From Marinobacter sp. AC-23 (lineage in GTDB: Bacteria; Pseudomonadota; Gammaproteobacteria; Pseudomonadales; Oleiphilaceae): a DNA stretch of 64,000 bases. Position numbers and translations under genes: made by a program. The notes under the pieces were generated by a model, which was not told the origin of the DNA, did no database searches, and was given only the letters and a program-made list of their open reading frames with translations. This document shows, in pieces, positions 51,420-61,073 of this stretch (position 1 is its first letter; each line of letters opens with the position of its first letter). The DNA lies in the NCBI RefSeq assembly GCF_001858325.1, contig NZ_MBPP01000013.1, positions 1-64,000 on the forward strand, written 5' to 3'.

Positions 51420-52829
51420 TTAAGCGGCCTTGCTAGTAGTGACTTCGTTGAGCGCACCCGCTAGCTCGAGGATCATTTGCTTACCGTCGCCGAATAACAT
51501 CAGAGTGTTATCGTTGGCGAATAGAGGATTGGGCAACCCAGCGAAACCGGGGCTCAGACTGCGCTTGACCACTACCACGGTGCGTGCTTGATCAACATCC
51601 AGGATCGGCATGCCATAGATAGGACTGCCTTTGTCTTCACGCGCTAGAGGGTTGGTAACGTCATTGGCACCGATCACAATAACTACGTCGGTCTGCGCAA
51701 AGTGCGGATTAATCTGCTCCATTGGCTGCATTTTGTCATAGTCGACTTCCGCTTCAGCAAGCAGCACATTCATGTGACCCGGCATACGACCGGCGACTGG
51801 ATGCAGGCCGTAGATTACCTCTGTGCCACGGCGCTCGAGAGTGTCAGCTAGATCGCGAACCGCATGCTGCGCTTGGGCCATGGCAAGACCAAAACCAGGC
51901 ACGATCACTACACGTTGAGCAGTCTCAAGCAGCATGCTGATCTCCTCCGGTGAGGAGGACTTCACTTTACCGGCATATACTTCATCTGCATCCATGCTCT
52001 CACCGCCCTCCTCGGATAAAGATCCGAATAGTACCCCTGCCAAGGAGCGGTTCATGGCCACGCACATGATGCGGGTCAGGATTATGCCTGAGGCTCCCAC
52101 AAGAGCTCCAGACACGATCAGCACGGTATTGCCCATGATGAAGCCCGCCGCTGCCGCCGCTATACCTGAGTAGGAGTTGAGCAGCGCAATTACCACTGGC
52201 ATGTCTGCCCCACCGATCGGAGTGACCAGAGTGACACCCAGCACCAAAGCGATGGCGACCAATACCAGCAATACGCCAGTGCCGCCATGACCTGCGGCCA
52301 GGGTGGCGATGATGGATAAAGCGGCAACCATCATCACGCCATTGAATAGCGTAATGCCTTTGAAACCGATGGGCCTCCCCGGCAACAATTCCTGGAGCTT
52401 ACCGAAAGCCACCGCGCTGCCCGTCAGGGTAATAGCCCCGATCAGCACGGTAAGACCAATGGCAATCATGCCCGTAAGGCCGGATGCAGAAACCGGGCCG
52501 GACGTGGCGAGGAAACTGGCAACAGCCACAGCCAAAGAAGCGCCACCACCGAAGCCGTTAAGCAGAGCGACCATCTGTGGCATGGCAGTCATCTGGATCC
52601 GCGTAGCCATCAGCACACCAATTGTTGCTCCGATTAAGGCACCCGTTAGAATCCAGGCGTAGGAGAGGATGGATTGATCCAGCAGGGTAACCACTACGGC
52701 AACCAACATGCCGACAGCCGCCATCAAGTTACCGCGCACAGCGGTGCGGGGGTGTGTCAGGCCCTTGATGCCACCGATAAATAACACTGCGGAGAGCAGA
52801 TAGAACAAGTTAACAAAGGAAAGGCTCAT
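51420..52829 (-). CDS. pntB: NAD(P) transhydrogenase subunit beta
   Basis: 469 residues: about nine membrane helices in the first 260, then the NADP-binding domain (VVIVPGFGLAMAQAQHAV; DVVIVIGANDVTNP; SLSPGFAGLPNPLF). Part of the proton-driven enzyme that makes NADPH from NADH. Three bases after pntAB. In this cluster it may feed the NADPH:F420 reductase. Confidence 0.95.
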   Translation of the reverse strand: MSLSFVNLFYLLSAVLFIGGIKGLTHPRTAVRGNLMAAVGMLVAVVVTLLDQSILSYAWILTGALIGATIGVLMATRIQMTAMPQMVALLNGFGGGASLAVAVASFLATSGPVSASGLTGMIAIGLTVLIGAITLTGSAVAFGKLQELLPGRPIGFKGITLFNGVMMVAALSIIATLAAGHGGTGVLLVLVAIALVLGVTLVTPIGGADMPVVIALLNSYSGIAAAAAGFIMGNTVLIVSGALVGASGIILTRIMCVAMNRSLAGVLFGSLSEEGGESMDADEVYAGKVKSSSPEEISMLLETAQRVVIVPGFGLAMAQAQHAVRDLADTLERRGTEVIYGLHPVAGRMPGHMNVLLAEAEVDYDKMQPMEQINPHFAQTDVVIVIGANDVTNPLAREDKGSPIYGMPILDVDQARTVVVVKRSLSPGFAGLPNPLFANDNTLMLFGDGKQMILELAGALNEVTTSKAA

Positions 52830-52832
52830 TGT

Positions 52833-53120
52833 TTATCTCCTTCTGCTGAACATTTGCAGCATACGGTTGGTGACCAGGAAACCGCCCACCACGTTGATGG
52901 TGGCCAGTGCTACTGCCACCATGCCGAGTATCGACACCCATAGGCTGTTGATATCACCTGAGCCAGCCGCTAAAAGAGCGCCTACCAGGCTGATACCGGA
53001 AATGGCATTGCTTCCCGACATTAACGGGGTGTGCAGGGTTGCCGGTACTTTAGTGATCAGTTCGATCCCCAGGATGACCGCCAGCACGAATAGCGATACC
53101 TGCATAATCAACATATCCAT
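52833..53120 (-). CDS. pntAB: NAD(P) transhydrogenase subunit alpha part 2
   Basis: 95-residue membrane part with three helices (FVLAVILGIELITKVP; GSNAISGISLVGALL; GMVAVALATINVVGGFLV). The three-gene arrangement, with the alpha subunit split, is common in bacteria. Overlaps pntAA by one base. Confidence 0.94.
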   Translation of the reverse strand: MDMLIMQVSLFVLAVILGIELITKVPATLHTPLMSGSNAISGISLVGALLAAGSGDINSLWVSILGMVAVALATINVVGGFLVTNRMLQMFSRRR

Positions 53121-54282
53121 CAGGCTGTTGCCTCTTGTGGTTGAATGGAGCAGGACAGGCGCTCGCGAATGCGAGCAGCACGAACTTCACCCTGGTGTGT
53201 AATGACCGCTTGATCCAGAATCTCGTCTTCAAAATCCAGATTCAGGTGTCCTTCTTCATCCAGCAGGTGTCGCAGCAAGTTCTCAAGATTGCGCCCATAC
53301 ATCTGGCTGGCGTGGTTAGGCAATGTAGCCACTATGTCAACGGGGCCGAGGATAGTAACCCCGTAGGCGATGACGGTTTCACCAGCTTTGCTCAGCTCAC
53401 AATTGCCGCCTCGCTCGGCAGCCAGATCGACGATGACCGACCCCAGCTTCATGCCTTTCACCATGTCTTCCGTGATCAGTATGGGGCTTTTGCGCCAGGT
53501 ATTGCTGCCGTGGTGATAACGACATCCTGTTGGGCCAGCACTGCGCTCATTTGCTCACGCTGACGGCTCAGGAAGTCATCGTCCTGTTTGCTGGCGTAAC
53601 CTCCTTGTCCCTCTGCAGATGACGTGTCCAGGTCCAGGTCCACCGGTTTTGCGCCTACTGACAAGATCTGTTCCCGTGCTGCCGGGCGGATGTCGTAGGC
53701 TTCCACGACGGCACCCAGTCGCTTGGCAGTGGCGGCAGCCTGCAAACCAGCTACTCCGGCACCCATAATGAATACGCGGGCGGGATTCAGAGTGCCCGCG
53801 GCGGTCATCATCATTGGAAAGATACGCGGCGCATGAGCCGCAGCTATCAGAACGGCCTTATAGCCCGCGAGGGTTGCGATGGAGGAGAGGGCGTCCATGC
53901 TCTGAGCTCGGCTGATACGTGGCACCAATTCAAGTGACAGTGTTGTGATACCGCGTTTTGCCAGGTCGCTGAAACGATCACAATGGCTCAGTGGGTCCAT
54001 CAAACCGATACAGATATGGCCGGCACTCAGGTCTGCAAGCGCCTTATCACGGGAGGCGTCTACGCACAGAATGATCTCGCCCTTTTCCAGAAGTTGTGCA
54101 CGGGTATCAAGAATCTCAGCGCCTGCTTCCTGGTAGCTGTCGTTACTGAAACTGGCGGCGTCGCCGGCGCCAGTTTCAACAAAGACTTGGCAGCCGAGAC
54201 TTTTTAAAGCTGAGACGTTAGCGGGTGTGAGCGCCACCCTGCCTCCATTAGGGTGGCGCTCACGCATGACTGATAGTCGCAT
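53120..54282 (-). CDS. pntAA: NAD(P) transhydrogenase subunit alpha part 1 (frame break)
   Basis: NAD-binding soluble subunit, about 387 residues after correction. Frame one has RVALTPANVSALKSLG, VFIMGAGVAGLQAAATAKRLGA and the mobile loop area EGQGGYA, but stops after GAKAPY. Adding one base to the GGGG run at 53483 (plus strand) gives GAKAPILITEDMVKGMKLGS, continuing SVIVDLAAERGGNCE to 53120. ATG 54282 follows GGAGAATAACA. Confidence 0.93.
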
Positions 54283-54314
54283 TGTTATTCTCCGGGGTCT
54301 GTCAGGACCTGTAA

Positions 54315-55547
54315 TCAATGGTTGGCGTGTTGAACTACAGCCAGGAACAGAACATCACAACCAGCGGCCAGGTCGTCAGGACTTGCACGCTCGGCTTCGT
54401 TATGGCTGATGCCGTCCTCGCAAGGTACGAAGACCATTGATGTGGGCGCGACTCGGGAGATATAGCAGGCATCATGACCGGCACCGCTAACCATCTCACG
54501 ATAGCTGAAGCCCAAGGCCTCTGTGGCCTTCCTTACGGAGGCGATACAATCCTTGTCGAAAGGAACGGGCGGGGAGTGCCAGATCTGTTTGAAGTCCATT
54601 TCTAACCGGCCATCTTCGGCAATGCGCTCGGCTCCCTCACGCAAGGCTTGGTCCATTTGTTCCAGAACCTTGGCATCCGGGTGGCGTATATCCACGGTAA
54701 AGAAAACCTGGCCCGGGATAACGTTGCGCGAGTTTGGGAAGACTTGCACAAGCCCTACAGTGGCGCAGGCGTTAGGCTGGTGATCCATACCAATGCGATT
54801 GACCATGTCGATGATGCGTGCGGCGCCTACCAATGCGTCACGACGGATGGGCATAGGTGTGGGGCCGGCATGGGATTCCTGGCCAGTGAGGGTGAGTTCG
54901 TACCAGCGCTGACCTTGGGCATCTGTAACCACGCCGATTTTTTTGCCCTCATCTTCAAGAATGGGGCCTTGTTCAATATGGGCTTCAAAGAAGGCCTTGA
55001 ATGGCCGTCCGCCAACGTCGAGGTCTCCGGCATAGCCAATGCGCTCTAGTTCTTCACCCATGGTTTTGCCGTCAAGATCAGCTCGGCTAAGGCCGTACTC
55101 AAGGTCAAACTCGCCTGCAAAAACGCCGGAGGACACCATCGCCGGTGGGAAGCGCGAACCTTCCTCATTTGTCCAGACAGAAGCCTCGATTGGCGCGCGA
55201 GTTTTGATATTGTTATCGTTAAGGGTGCGGATGACCTCAAGGCCCGCCAGTACACCGTAAACTCCATCGAATTTGCCACCTGTAGGTTGGGTATCCAGGT
55301 GGCTGCCCATAACAACGGGAGGCAAAGAGTCATCTTCACCGGCTCTGCGGGCAAAAATGTTGCCCATTTTATCGATCGTTATGGTGCAACCCGCTTCTTC
55401 ACACCAGCGAACGAAGAGATCACGGCCCTGCCTATCCAGATCGGTGAGTGCTAACCGACAGCAGCCACCCTTTTCGGTGCCACCAATCTCGCCCATCTCC
55501 ATCAAAGTGTCCCACAGGCGCTGTTTGTTGATACGAATGTCTTTCAT
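54315..55547 (-). CDS. M20-family N-carbamoyl-amino-acid hydrolase / beta-ureidopropionase type
   Basis: 410-residue zinc hydrolase (HyuC/allantoate amidohydrolase family). Metal motifs GSHLDTQPTGGKFDGVYGVLAG (in part), TNEEGSRFPP, AHIEQGPILED, and SHNEAERASPDDL near the end. Members act on N-carbamoyl-beta-alanine, N-carbamoyl-L-amino acids or allantoate. The locus makes N-carbamoyl-beta-alanine the best guess, which would make it a second, unrelated enzyme for that step beside the nitrilase-type one at 39798. Followed by pntAA after 32 bases. Confidence 0.87.
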   Translation of the reverse strand: MKDIRINKQRLWDTLMEMGEIGGTEKGGCCRLALTDLDRQGRDLFVRWCEEAGCTITIDKMGNIFARRAGEDDSLPPVVMGSHLDTQPTGGKFDGVYGVLAGLEVIRTLNDNNIKTRAPIEASVWTNEEGSRFPPAMVSSGVFAGEFDLEYGLSRADLDGKTMGEELERIGYAGDLDVGGRPFKAFFEAHIEQGPILEDEGKKIGVVTDAQGQRWYELTLTGQESHAGPTPMPIRRDALVGAARIIDMVNRIGMDHQPNACATVGLVQVFPNSRNVIPGQVFFTVDIRHPDAKVLEQMDQALREGAERIAEDGRLEMDFKQIWHSPPVPFDKDCIASVRKATEALGFSYREMVSGAGHDACYISRVAPTSMVFVPCEDGISHNEAERASPDDLAAGCDVLFLAVVQHANH

Positions 55548-55610
55548 GTTAAGCCTCGCAATACGTTGTTTGACGACAGTGTGCTTATAAAAAAGTCGTA
55601 AGAATCCCTT

Positions 55611-55633
55611 GCCAAGCCTTAATGGGGCTTGGC
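55611..55633. terminator. hairpin between the LLM oxidoreductase and hydrolase genes
   Basis: Perfect 8-bp stem GCCAAGCC / GGCTTGGC with a 7-base loop in the 140-bp gap. No T-run on the minus strand; could attenuate transcription between the two parts of the cluster. Confidence 0.4.
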
Positions 55634-55687
55634 CTTGTTACATATCGGGAAAGAGAGGGCCGGTGGCGTAGCCACCGGCTGCCTGGG

Positions 55688-56692
55688 TTAACTCTGGAAA
55701 TGCGGAATTATATGTTCGCCATATTGCGCGATTATGTTTTCCTCATCACCGTTATCCAGATAGATATTGAAGTGGGTCATACCGGCCTCCTTGAGATGCT
55801 GAAGCTTTTTGATATGGTCCTTAGGCTGGCCCAGTACGCAAAAACTCTCAACAATCTCTGGCGTTATGAAATCCAGATAAGGGTTGTCACTTTGGCCATG
55901 CTTGGAGTAGTCATAGCCCTTACGCTTCTCGATATAGTCGGTAAGGCTTTTGGGAACCATGCCGCTGTCGGTACCATACTTTTCAACGATATCTGCCACA
56001 TGGTTACCAACCATGGCGGGAAACCACTTGGTCGCTTCGATGCAGCTTTCTTTGTCACCGAAGTAGGCCGGTGCGGCAACGATTACCTTGTAATCGTCCA
56101 TCTTGCGTCCAGCTTCCTCGCCAGCCGTGCGAGCCTGGCTGCCAAGCCACTCCACAATGTAAGGGTCGCCAATCTGCAGGATAACGCCATCCCCAACTTC
56201 GCCTGCAGTCTTCAGGGCCTTGGGGCCATAAGCGCCTATATGCACGGGCAGCTCGTAGCCGTCGGACCAGGGGAATTTCACCGGTTCCGGGCAGTCGCCA
56301 TAGATCACTTCTTCGCCGCGCACCATCGCTTTGACCTTCTGAGTGAACTCTGTCAATCGGGCCAATGTTGCCGGTTTTTTACCCATAACCCTGACTGAGC
56401 TATCGCCGCGGCCAAGCCCTATGTCGAAGCGACCCCCACTCTGCTTGGCGAGGCTGGCAAACAGGCTGGCGGCCAGAGACCAGTCACGAGCATTGGGGTT
56501 AGTTACGCAGGGAGCGAAACGCATTTTCGTTGTATGCTCCATGCACATGGCAATGGCCGGATAGCACTCGCGCCACAAAATGTGTGAGTCGTAGAACCAG
56601 CAGTAGTCGAAGCCGGCGTCTTCTGCCTGCTTGACCAAGCTGCGCGCGCGCTCGGGGCTAACGAAACCTTTAAAACAGATACCGAATTCCAT
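55688..56692 (-). CDS. luciferase-like (LLM class) F420-dependent oxidoreductase, CPS_4043-like
   Basis: 334 residues with the TIM-barrel LLM fold. MEFGICFKGFVSPERARSLV start, WFYDSHILWRECYPAIAMC, RFAPCVTNPNARDWSLAASL, RFDIGLGRGDSSVRVMG and HIGAYGPKALKTAGEVGDGV are typical of the F420 branch related to methylene-tetrahydromethanopterin reductase. From memory it fits the family named after CPS_4043, whose function was undefined. It is the only F420 user visible here and follows the NADPH:F420 reductase gene. Inference: it reduces uracil/thymine. RutA, also an LLM protein, is the main alternative, but no other Rut enzyme is present. AAGGAAT precedes ATG 56692. Confidence 0.85.
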   Translation of the reverse strand: MEFGICFKGFVSPERARSLVKQAEDAGFDYCWFYDSHILWRECYPAIAMCMEHTTKMRFAPCVTNPNARDWSLAASLFASLAKQSGGRFDIGLGRGDSSVRVMGKKPATLARLTEFTQKVKAMVRGEEVIYGDCPEPVKFPWSDGYELPVHIGAYGPKALKTAGEVGDGVILQIGDPYIVEWLGSQARTAGEEAGRKMDDYKVIVAAPAYFGDKESCIEATKWFPAMVGNHVADIVEKYGTDSGMVPKSLTDYIEKRKGYDYSKHGQSDNPYLDFITPEIVESFCVLGQPKDHIKKLQHLKEAGMTHFNIYLDNGDEENIIAQYGEHIIPHFQS

Positions 56693-56749
56693 CGTTCTAT
56701 TCCTTCTCTTGTAATTATTGGTGATGTTGTTGGGTTGAGTTTTCTTGTG

Positions 56750-57415
56750 TCAGGCGTCGGGCGCCCAGATGCGCATACCTGCATGGGTAAATGGAACTTT
56801 CTTGGAGATGTTGAGGCGAATCAGGATTGGCGTAATGGCCTCGATACAACGTGCACTAAAAGCAGGGCCAGCGTTGTAGGCCTCCACTTCCAGCAGCCGG
56901 ATCAAGTCCATCACTTTCTCCTTGGCTGCCAAATCGTTGCCGCACACAAGCACATCACAGTTAATGCGATGATCCAGCTGGTTGAGAGTGACTGCCGAGA
57001 CATTGTGCAGGGCACCCACGACAGGAATACCATCGCCAAGCAGCTCTTGGGCTGCCTCTGTTGCAGAGCCTGCGGCGGGCATATCTACTTTTTTGGGATC
57101 GCCATCGGCCAAAGGAACCACTATATCAACCAGGATCTTGCCTTCGAGCAGATCGCGGATTGAATCCAGTGTGGCGTCATGGGCCGCGTAGGGCACGGCA
57201 AGGATTACCATTTCACCGGCCGCCGCAACAGCACCACGGATATCATCACCGCTGATCTGCGCAGCGCCAGTCAACATGCCATTGAGTTCGTCAGCAGTTG
57301 TTTGAGCGCGCTCAGAGTCGCGGGATCCAATTACGACAGGGCGTCCGGCACGGGCGAACCTAAGTGCCAGACCGCGGCCCTGGGGGCCGGTACCGCCAAG
57401 AATAGCAATACTCAT
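56750..57415 (-). CDS. npdG: NADPH:F420 oxidoreductase
   Basis: 221 residues from ATG 57415, which overlaps the cofE stop (ATGA) and has an AGAGGA site. Rossmann start [20 protein letters not shown] with GSRD for NADPH binding, [10 protein letters not shown], and [10 protein letters not shown] are hallmarks of the Fno/NpdG family. Moves hydride between NADPH and F420. In this cluster it most probably makes F420H2 for the neighbouring oxidoreductase. Confidence 0.92.
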   Translation of the reverse strand: MSIAILGGTGPQGRGLALRFARAGRPVVIGSRDSERAQTTADELNGMLTGAAQISGDDIRGAVAAAGEMVILAVPYAAHDATLDSIRDLLEGKILVDIVVPLADGDPKKVDMPAAGSATEAAQELLGDGIPVVGALHNVSAVTLNQLDHRINCDVLVCGNDLAAKEKVMDLIRLLEVEAYNAGPAFSARCIEAITPILIRLNISKKVPFTHAGMRIWAPDA

Positions 57416-58191
57416 CGGAACATATCCTCTTGTTGGGGTCTTATCAGTTGTCCTGCTGAGCTGTCGCAGGATTGCCATTCAACGCCGCTGAATAGTATTG
57501 CCGGCGTTTTGTCACTTTTTCCCATCACCAAACCCGATGCGGCCGCTAATTCGTCGGCCAGGGCGGGCATGGTTACAGAAAGTTCTCGACCGAAAGCATC
57601 TCGTTCGCCAACCATGTCGATGCGTGCTGGCACTTTTGCCAAGCCGATCGCCACGTTGACGAGACCAAGTCGCCAGGGTCTGCCAAAGGTGTCGGTGATC
57701 ACCACGCCCACGCGCACTCCGAATGCATCCTCTAAGCGCGAACAAAGCCGTTTGGCGCTTGCGTCCGGATCTTTGGGCAGAAGGATGACGGTATCCTCAC
57801 GGCCCACGTTGGATTCATCCACGGCGGCGTTTGCACAGATGAAGCCCAGACGGTGCTCCGCAATCAACGTGCCTTCCTGTTGATCGGGGCGTTTCATTGC
57901 ACGCACTATGCGGGTGGATTCGCGAAGGATGACTTCTACTTTTCGAGGGTCTTTGTGGATTTTTTCGGCCAGCTCCAATGCTTCAGCACTGGGGGTAACA
58001 TCTGCCAGAGCAACAATCTGCCCCTCGGCTTTGGAGACCACTTTGTGAGCGATCACTAAAATATCGCCATCCTGCAGATGCGTACCATGGCTCTTCAGGT
58101 TGTCGATCAATATGCCCGCCAAATCATCATCAGGATGAATGTCAGGAATGCCTTCGAGTGCGTGGAGGCTCACTTTGCCCTGAGGTGTCAT
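57412..58191 (-). CDS. cofE: F420-0:gamma-glutamyl ligase
   Basis: Adds the glutamate tail to F420-0 with GTP. About 259 residues if started at ATG 58191, which overlaps the cofC stop as ATGA; ATGs at 58206 and 58251 are alternatives. [33 protein letters not shown] and [20 protein letters not shown] are CofE motifs. No fused FMN domain of the mycobacterial FbiB kind. Confidence 0.92.
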   Translation of the reverse strand: MTPQGKVSLHALEGIPDIHPDDDLAGILIDNLKSHGTHLQDGDILVIAHKVVSKAEGQIVALADVTPSAEALELAEKIHKDPRKVEVILRESTRIVRAMKRPDQQEGTLIAEHRLGFICANAAVDESNVGREDTVILLPKDPDASAKRLCSRLEDAFGVRVGVVITDTFGRPWRLGLVNVAIGLAKVPARIDMVGERDAFGRELSVTMPALADELAAASGLVMGKSDKTPAILFSGVEWQSCDSSAGQLIRPQQEDMFR

Positions 58192-58889
58192 TGTGTTGCC
58201 ATCCATGTTGAACGCGCTTTCGTGGCGTGTAGGGTTGAGCACAATTTCCACAGTCTCTTCAGCTCCTGAGGCGTATTGCTGCCTTGCTGTTGGACGATGG
58301 AATCGAGCGTGTTCAGGTCTTCAGGGGTATCCAGGTCAAAGCGCAAGTGAGTCAACTCAATAATCTGACAAGGTAAACCCAGTCGCGCAGCGGCCTCTTT
58401 GTGGGCAACGCTGGAGCGCTCGCCAAAACGAAACGGGATAGCATCAGGAGGTGAGGTCAGCAGGGCATTGGTGCCCGCATCGTTGGCCGGGCAAAGCGCT
58501 ACACCGGGAGAACCGTTGTAGGTTGCCAGCAACGTGCGAATCTCTGCCTCATCAAGATGTGCAATATCTGTCGGTATTAGCAGCTGAGCGCTGTAGCCAT
58601 GCGAGTGGCTCCATGCAGCGGCACGTTCCGCCGCCCTGGACAGACCTTCGGCGACAGGTTCCTTCAACACCTGTGCGCCGTGACGGTGAGCCAGCTCGGC
58701 AATAAACGAGGATGAGGTGACAACCAGCAGGTCGTACTCCGGCAGGCGTCGGTCAAAAAAACGAAGTGTGCGCTCACAAAGACGCCGGGCCAGAGTGGCG
58801 CGACGATGGGGCAGAAAAATGCCACCAAGGCGGCTTTTCGCCTCATCAAAGCCTTTTACAGGGATAACGATCAGAGGCTTTTTTAACAT
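58188..58889 (-). CDS. cofC: 2-phospho-L-lactate (or analogue) guanylyltransferase
   Basis: 233-residue nucleotidyltransferase that activates the phospho-acid used by CofD. IVIPVKGFDEAKSRL start, LIPTDIAHLDEAEI and VALCPANDAGTNALL match CofC. Whether it uses phospholactate, 3-phosphoglycerate or phosphoenolpyruvate cannot be told. Overlaps cofD by 7 bases and cofE by 4. Confidence 0.9.
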   Translation of the reverse strand: MLKKPLIVIPVKGFDEAKSRLGGIFLPHRRATLARRLCERTLRFFDRRLPEYDLLVVTSSSFIAELAHRHGAQVLKEPVAEGLSRAAERAAAWSHSHGYSAQLLIPTDIAHLDEAEIRTLLATYNGSPGVALCPANDAGTNALLTSPPDAIPFRFGERSSVAHKEAAARLGLPCQIIELTHLRFDLDTPEDLNTLDSIVQQQGSNTPQELKRLWKLCSTLHATKARSTWMATQ

Positions 58890-59845
58890 GTGGCAGCCTC
58901 CTTCATCCCGACTTTGCTGGCAAAGGCCAGCACCGCTTTGGCAAGCTCCTTTTTGTCATCGGCGCAGGCCATCAATGTGGAGGTGGTTAATACCTCCAGG
59001 CCTCGGGCTTCCAGTTCGTTGCGTTCGGCCTGATCCTCATGGTCAATCACCAGGCCATCTATAAGGCCGGCGTAGCTATCAGCCACGCCCAGGCTGTTGC
59101 ACGCAAACCCTGATGCTTTCAGCATCCGGTCAGCGGGTCCTTTAATGGTGCGACCGCCGATCAGCGGTGACACGGCCACTCTGGCGGCACGGGTTTCGGC
59201 CACAGCCTGACGGATGCCCGGTATTGCCAATATGGGTGCAATGCTGACGATCGGATTGCTTGGGGCGATCAATAGCAGATCGGCGTCTTCAATGGCCTTT
59301 ATTGCTTCCGGGGTTGGCCAGGATTCCTCTGCCCCCTCGTAACGAATCTCGAGCACGTCCGGTTGGCAGCGTTCGCGAACAAAGTACTCCTGAAAGCTCA
59401 ACCAGCCTTCGGCCGTTCTGATGCGCGTTTGCAGCGGGTCATCCGTGGGCAGGAGTATATGAGCCTGAACGCCCAGGGCTTCGGCAATTGTTTGAGCGAT
59501 GGCGCTCGGGCGGATCCCCTGATTGCGCAGATGAGTGCGAAATATATGAGTGGCCATGTCTTGATCGCCCAGCGACATCCAGGTGTCACAGCCAAGGCGT
59601 TCTAGGCCAGCCAGTACACGATGTCGCTCATCGGCAAGGCCCCAGCCCTGCTTCCGGTCAATCATATCTGCCAGGCTGTAGGTCAGGGTGTCGATATCCG
59701 GTGAGACCCAAAGGCCATGGAACTCTTCGTCATCGGCAATGTTTCCAATGATCGAGAGGTTTTCCGGTGAGCAGATCGCAGCCAATCCCTCGGCCAGTTT
59801 CGCGCCGCCCACACCGCCAGCCAGCAAGGTGATTCGCATAGTCAT
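58883..59845 (-). CDS. cofD: 2-phospho-L-lactate transferase
   Basis: Joins the activated phospho-acid to the deazaflavin Fo. 320 residues with ITLLAGGVGGAKLAEGL, FHGLWVSPDIDTLTYSLAD, WMSLGDQDMATHIFRT and LIAPSNPIVSIAPIL, all CofD motifs. Overlaps cofH by 4 bases, so translation is probably coupled. Confidence 0.94.
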   Translation of the reverse strand: MTMRITLLAGGVGGAKLAEGLAAICSPENLSIIGNIADDEEFHGLWVSPDIDTLTYSLADMIDRKQGWGLADERHRVLAGLERLGCDTWMSLGDQDMATHIFRTHLRNQGIRPSAIAQTIAEALGVQAHILLPTDDPLQTRIRTAEGWLSFQEYFVRERCQPDVLEIRYEGAEESWPTPEAIKAIEDADLLLIAPSNPIVSIAPILAIPGIRQAVAETRAARVAVSPLIGGRTIKGPADRMLKASGFACNSLGVADSYAGLIDGLVIDHEDQAERNELEARGLEVLTTSTLMACADDKKELAKAVLAFASKVGMKEAATC

Positions 59846-61053
59846 ACCTGAATTCCTGCAATACGTGGGAAGTAACGCATTTCATCGAAGGTTTCGACGT
59901 GCTCATAAAGGGTGTTGCGACGAACAGGGCGCCGGCCCATGTCGCGAATGATTCGCGCCATGTCTTCAGGCTTCATCTCCTGGCCATGCATGGCGCCGGC
60001 CGCTCGGGAGATACTTTCATTCATCAAGGTGCCGCCCAGGTCATTAACGCCAGCAGCAAGCAATTCCCCGGCAAGATCAGGCCCCATCTTCACCCAGGAA
60101 GCTTGAATGTTGTCTATCCAGCCATGGAGCATCAGCCTTGCCACGGCGTGCATACGAATATGCTCAAGCCGTGTTGGGCCTGGGCGAACGCCTTTGTCCT
60201 CAAGAAAGAGTGGGGTTTTGTAATGGATGAACCCCAGAGGTACGAACTCGGTGAAGCCACCGGTTTGTTTCTGAATCTTGCGTAGCAAGCCTAAGTGCGT
60301 AGCCCAATGTTCGGGGCCGTCGATATGGCCGTACATGATGGTAGATGTGGTGGGCAAGCCTTCTTCGTGAGCCGCCGTAATGATTTCGACCCACTGCTCG
60401 GTGGTGAGCTTGTCCCGGGTCAACTGCTTCCGAACTTCAGTATCGAGTATCTCTGCTGCGGTGCCCGGCATTGAGCCCAAGCCATGGTCCATCAAATCAC
60501 GAATAAAATCGCGATAGGACATGCGGCTCTTTTGCGCACCAAACCAGATCTCGAAGGGAGAGAATGCGTGGATGTGCATGTCTGGCAGCACACGTTTGAT
60601 CGCCTTCACCATATCCCGATAAAAATGTCCGGAAATGTTCGGGTGCAATCCACCCTGAATGCAGACCTCTGTGGCGCCTCTATCCCAAGCTTCCTGGGCG
60701 CGACGAGTGATTTCATCAAGGTCGAAAAATTCTGCGTCTGGGTCACTCTTGCGCTTGGCAAAATTGCAGAAGCGGCAACCCATGTAGCACACATTGGTGT
60801 AGTTGATGTTTCTGGTAATCACGAAGGTCGCATCATCGCCTACGGCGCGGCGACGGAGTACATCTGCGGTTGCTGTCAGGGCGTTTAGTTCAGCGCCTTC
60901 AACCTGGAATAGCTCAATAGCATCCGGTTCGCTCAGCTCCTTGCCGTTCAGGACTTCCTGCAGCACTTGTCGGATGGCATCGCTCACCTCAGGGTGGGAG
61001 ACTTCCTCGGGTATGCCGAAGCCGGAATAGTGCACTGTTTTTGTAATATTCAT
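59842..61053 (-). CDS. cofH: Fo synthase subunit 2 (tyrosine:ribitylaminouracil transferase)
   Basis: Radical SAM enzyme joining tyrosine to 5-amino-6-ribitylaminouracil, 403 residues from ATG 61053 (AAGGAGA site). CxxxCxxC motif in VCYMGCRFCNFAK; CIQGGLHPN, HAFSPFEIWFG and DLGGTLMNESISRAAGA are CofH signatures. Starts 20 bases after cofG. CofG and CofH are separate here, unlike the fused FbiC of actinobacteria. Confidence 0.94.
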   Translation of the reverse strand: MNITKTVHYSGFGIPEEVSHPEVSDAIRQVLQEVLNGKELSEPDAIELFQVEGAELNALTATADVLRRRAVGDDATFVITRNINYTNVCYMGCRFCNFAKRKSDPDAEFFDLDEITRRAQEAWDRGATEVCIQGGLHPNISGHFYRDMVKAIKRVLPDMHIHAFSPFEIWFGAQKSRMSYRDFIRDLMDHGLGSMPGTAAEILDTEVRKQLTRDKLTTEQWVEIITAAHEEGLPTTSTIMYGHIDGPEHWATHLGLLRKIQKQTGGFTEFVPLGFIHYKTPLFLEDKGVRPGPTRLEHIRMHAVARLMLHGWIDNIQASWVKMGPDLAGELLAAGVNDLGGTLMNESISRAAGAMHGQEMKPEDMARIIRDMGRRPVRRNTLYEHVETFDEMRYFPRIAGIQV

Positions 61054-61073
61054 GTGACGTCTCCTTTTCGGGG

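Noticed and set aside
55688..56692. RutA-type uracil monooxygenase as the function of the LLM protein
   Set aside because: RutA needs rutB-F partners, none of which is present, while dihydropyrimidinase and F420 genes are; sequence features fit the F420 branch better. Not fully excluded.
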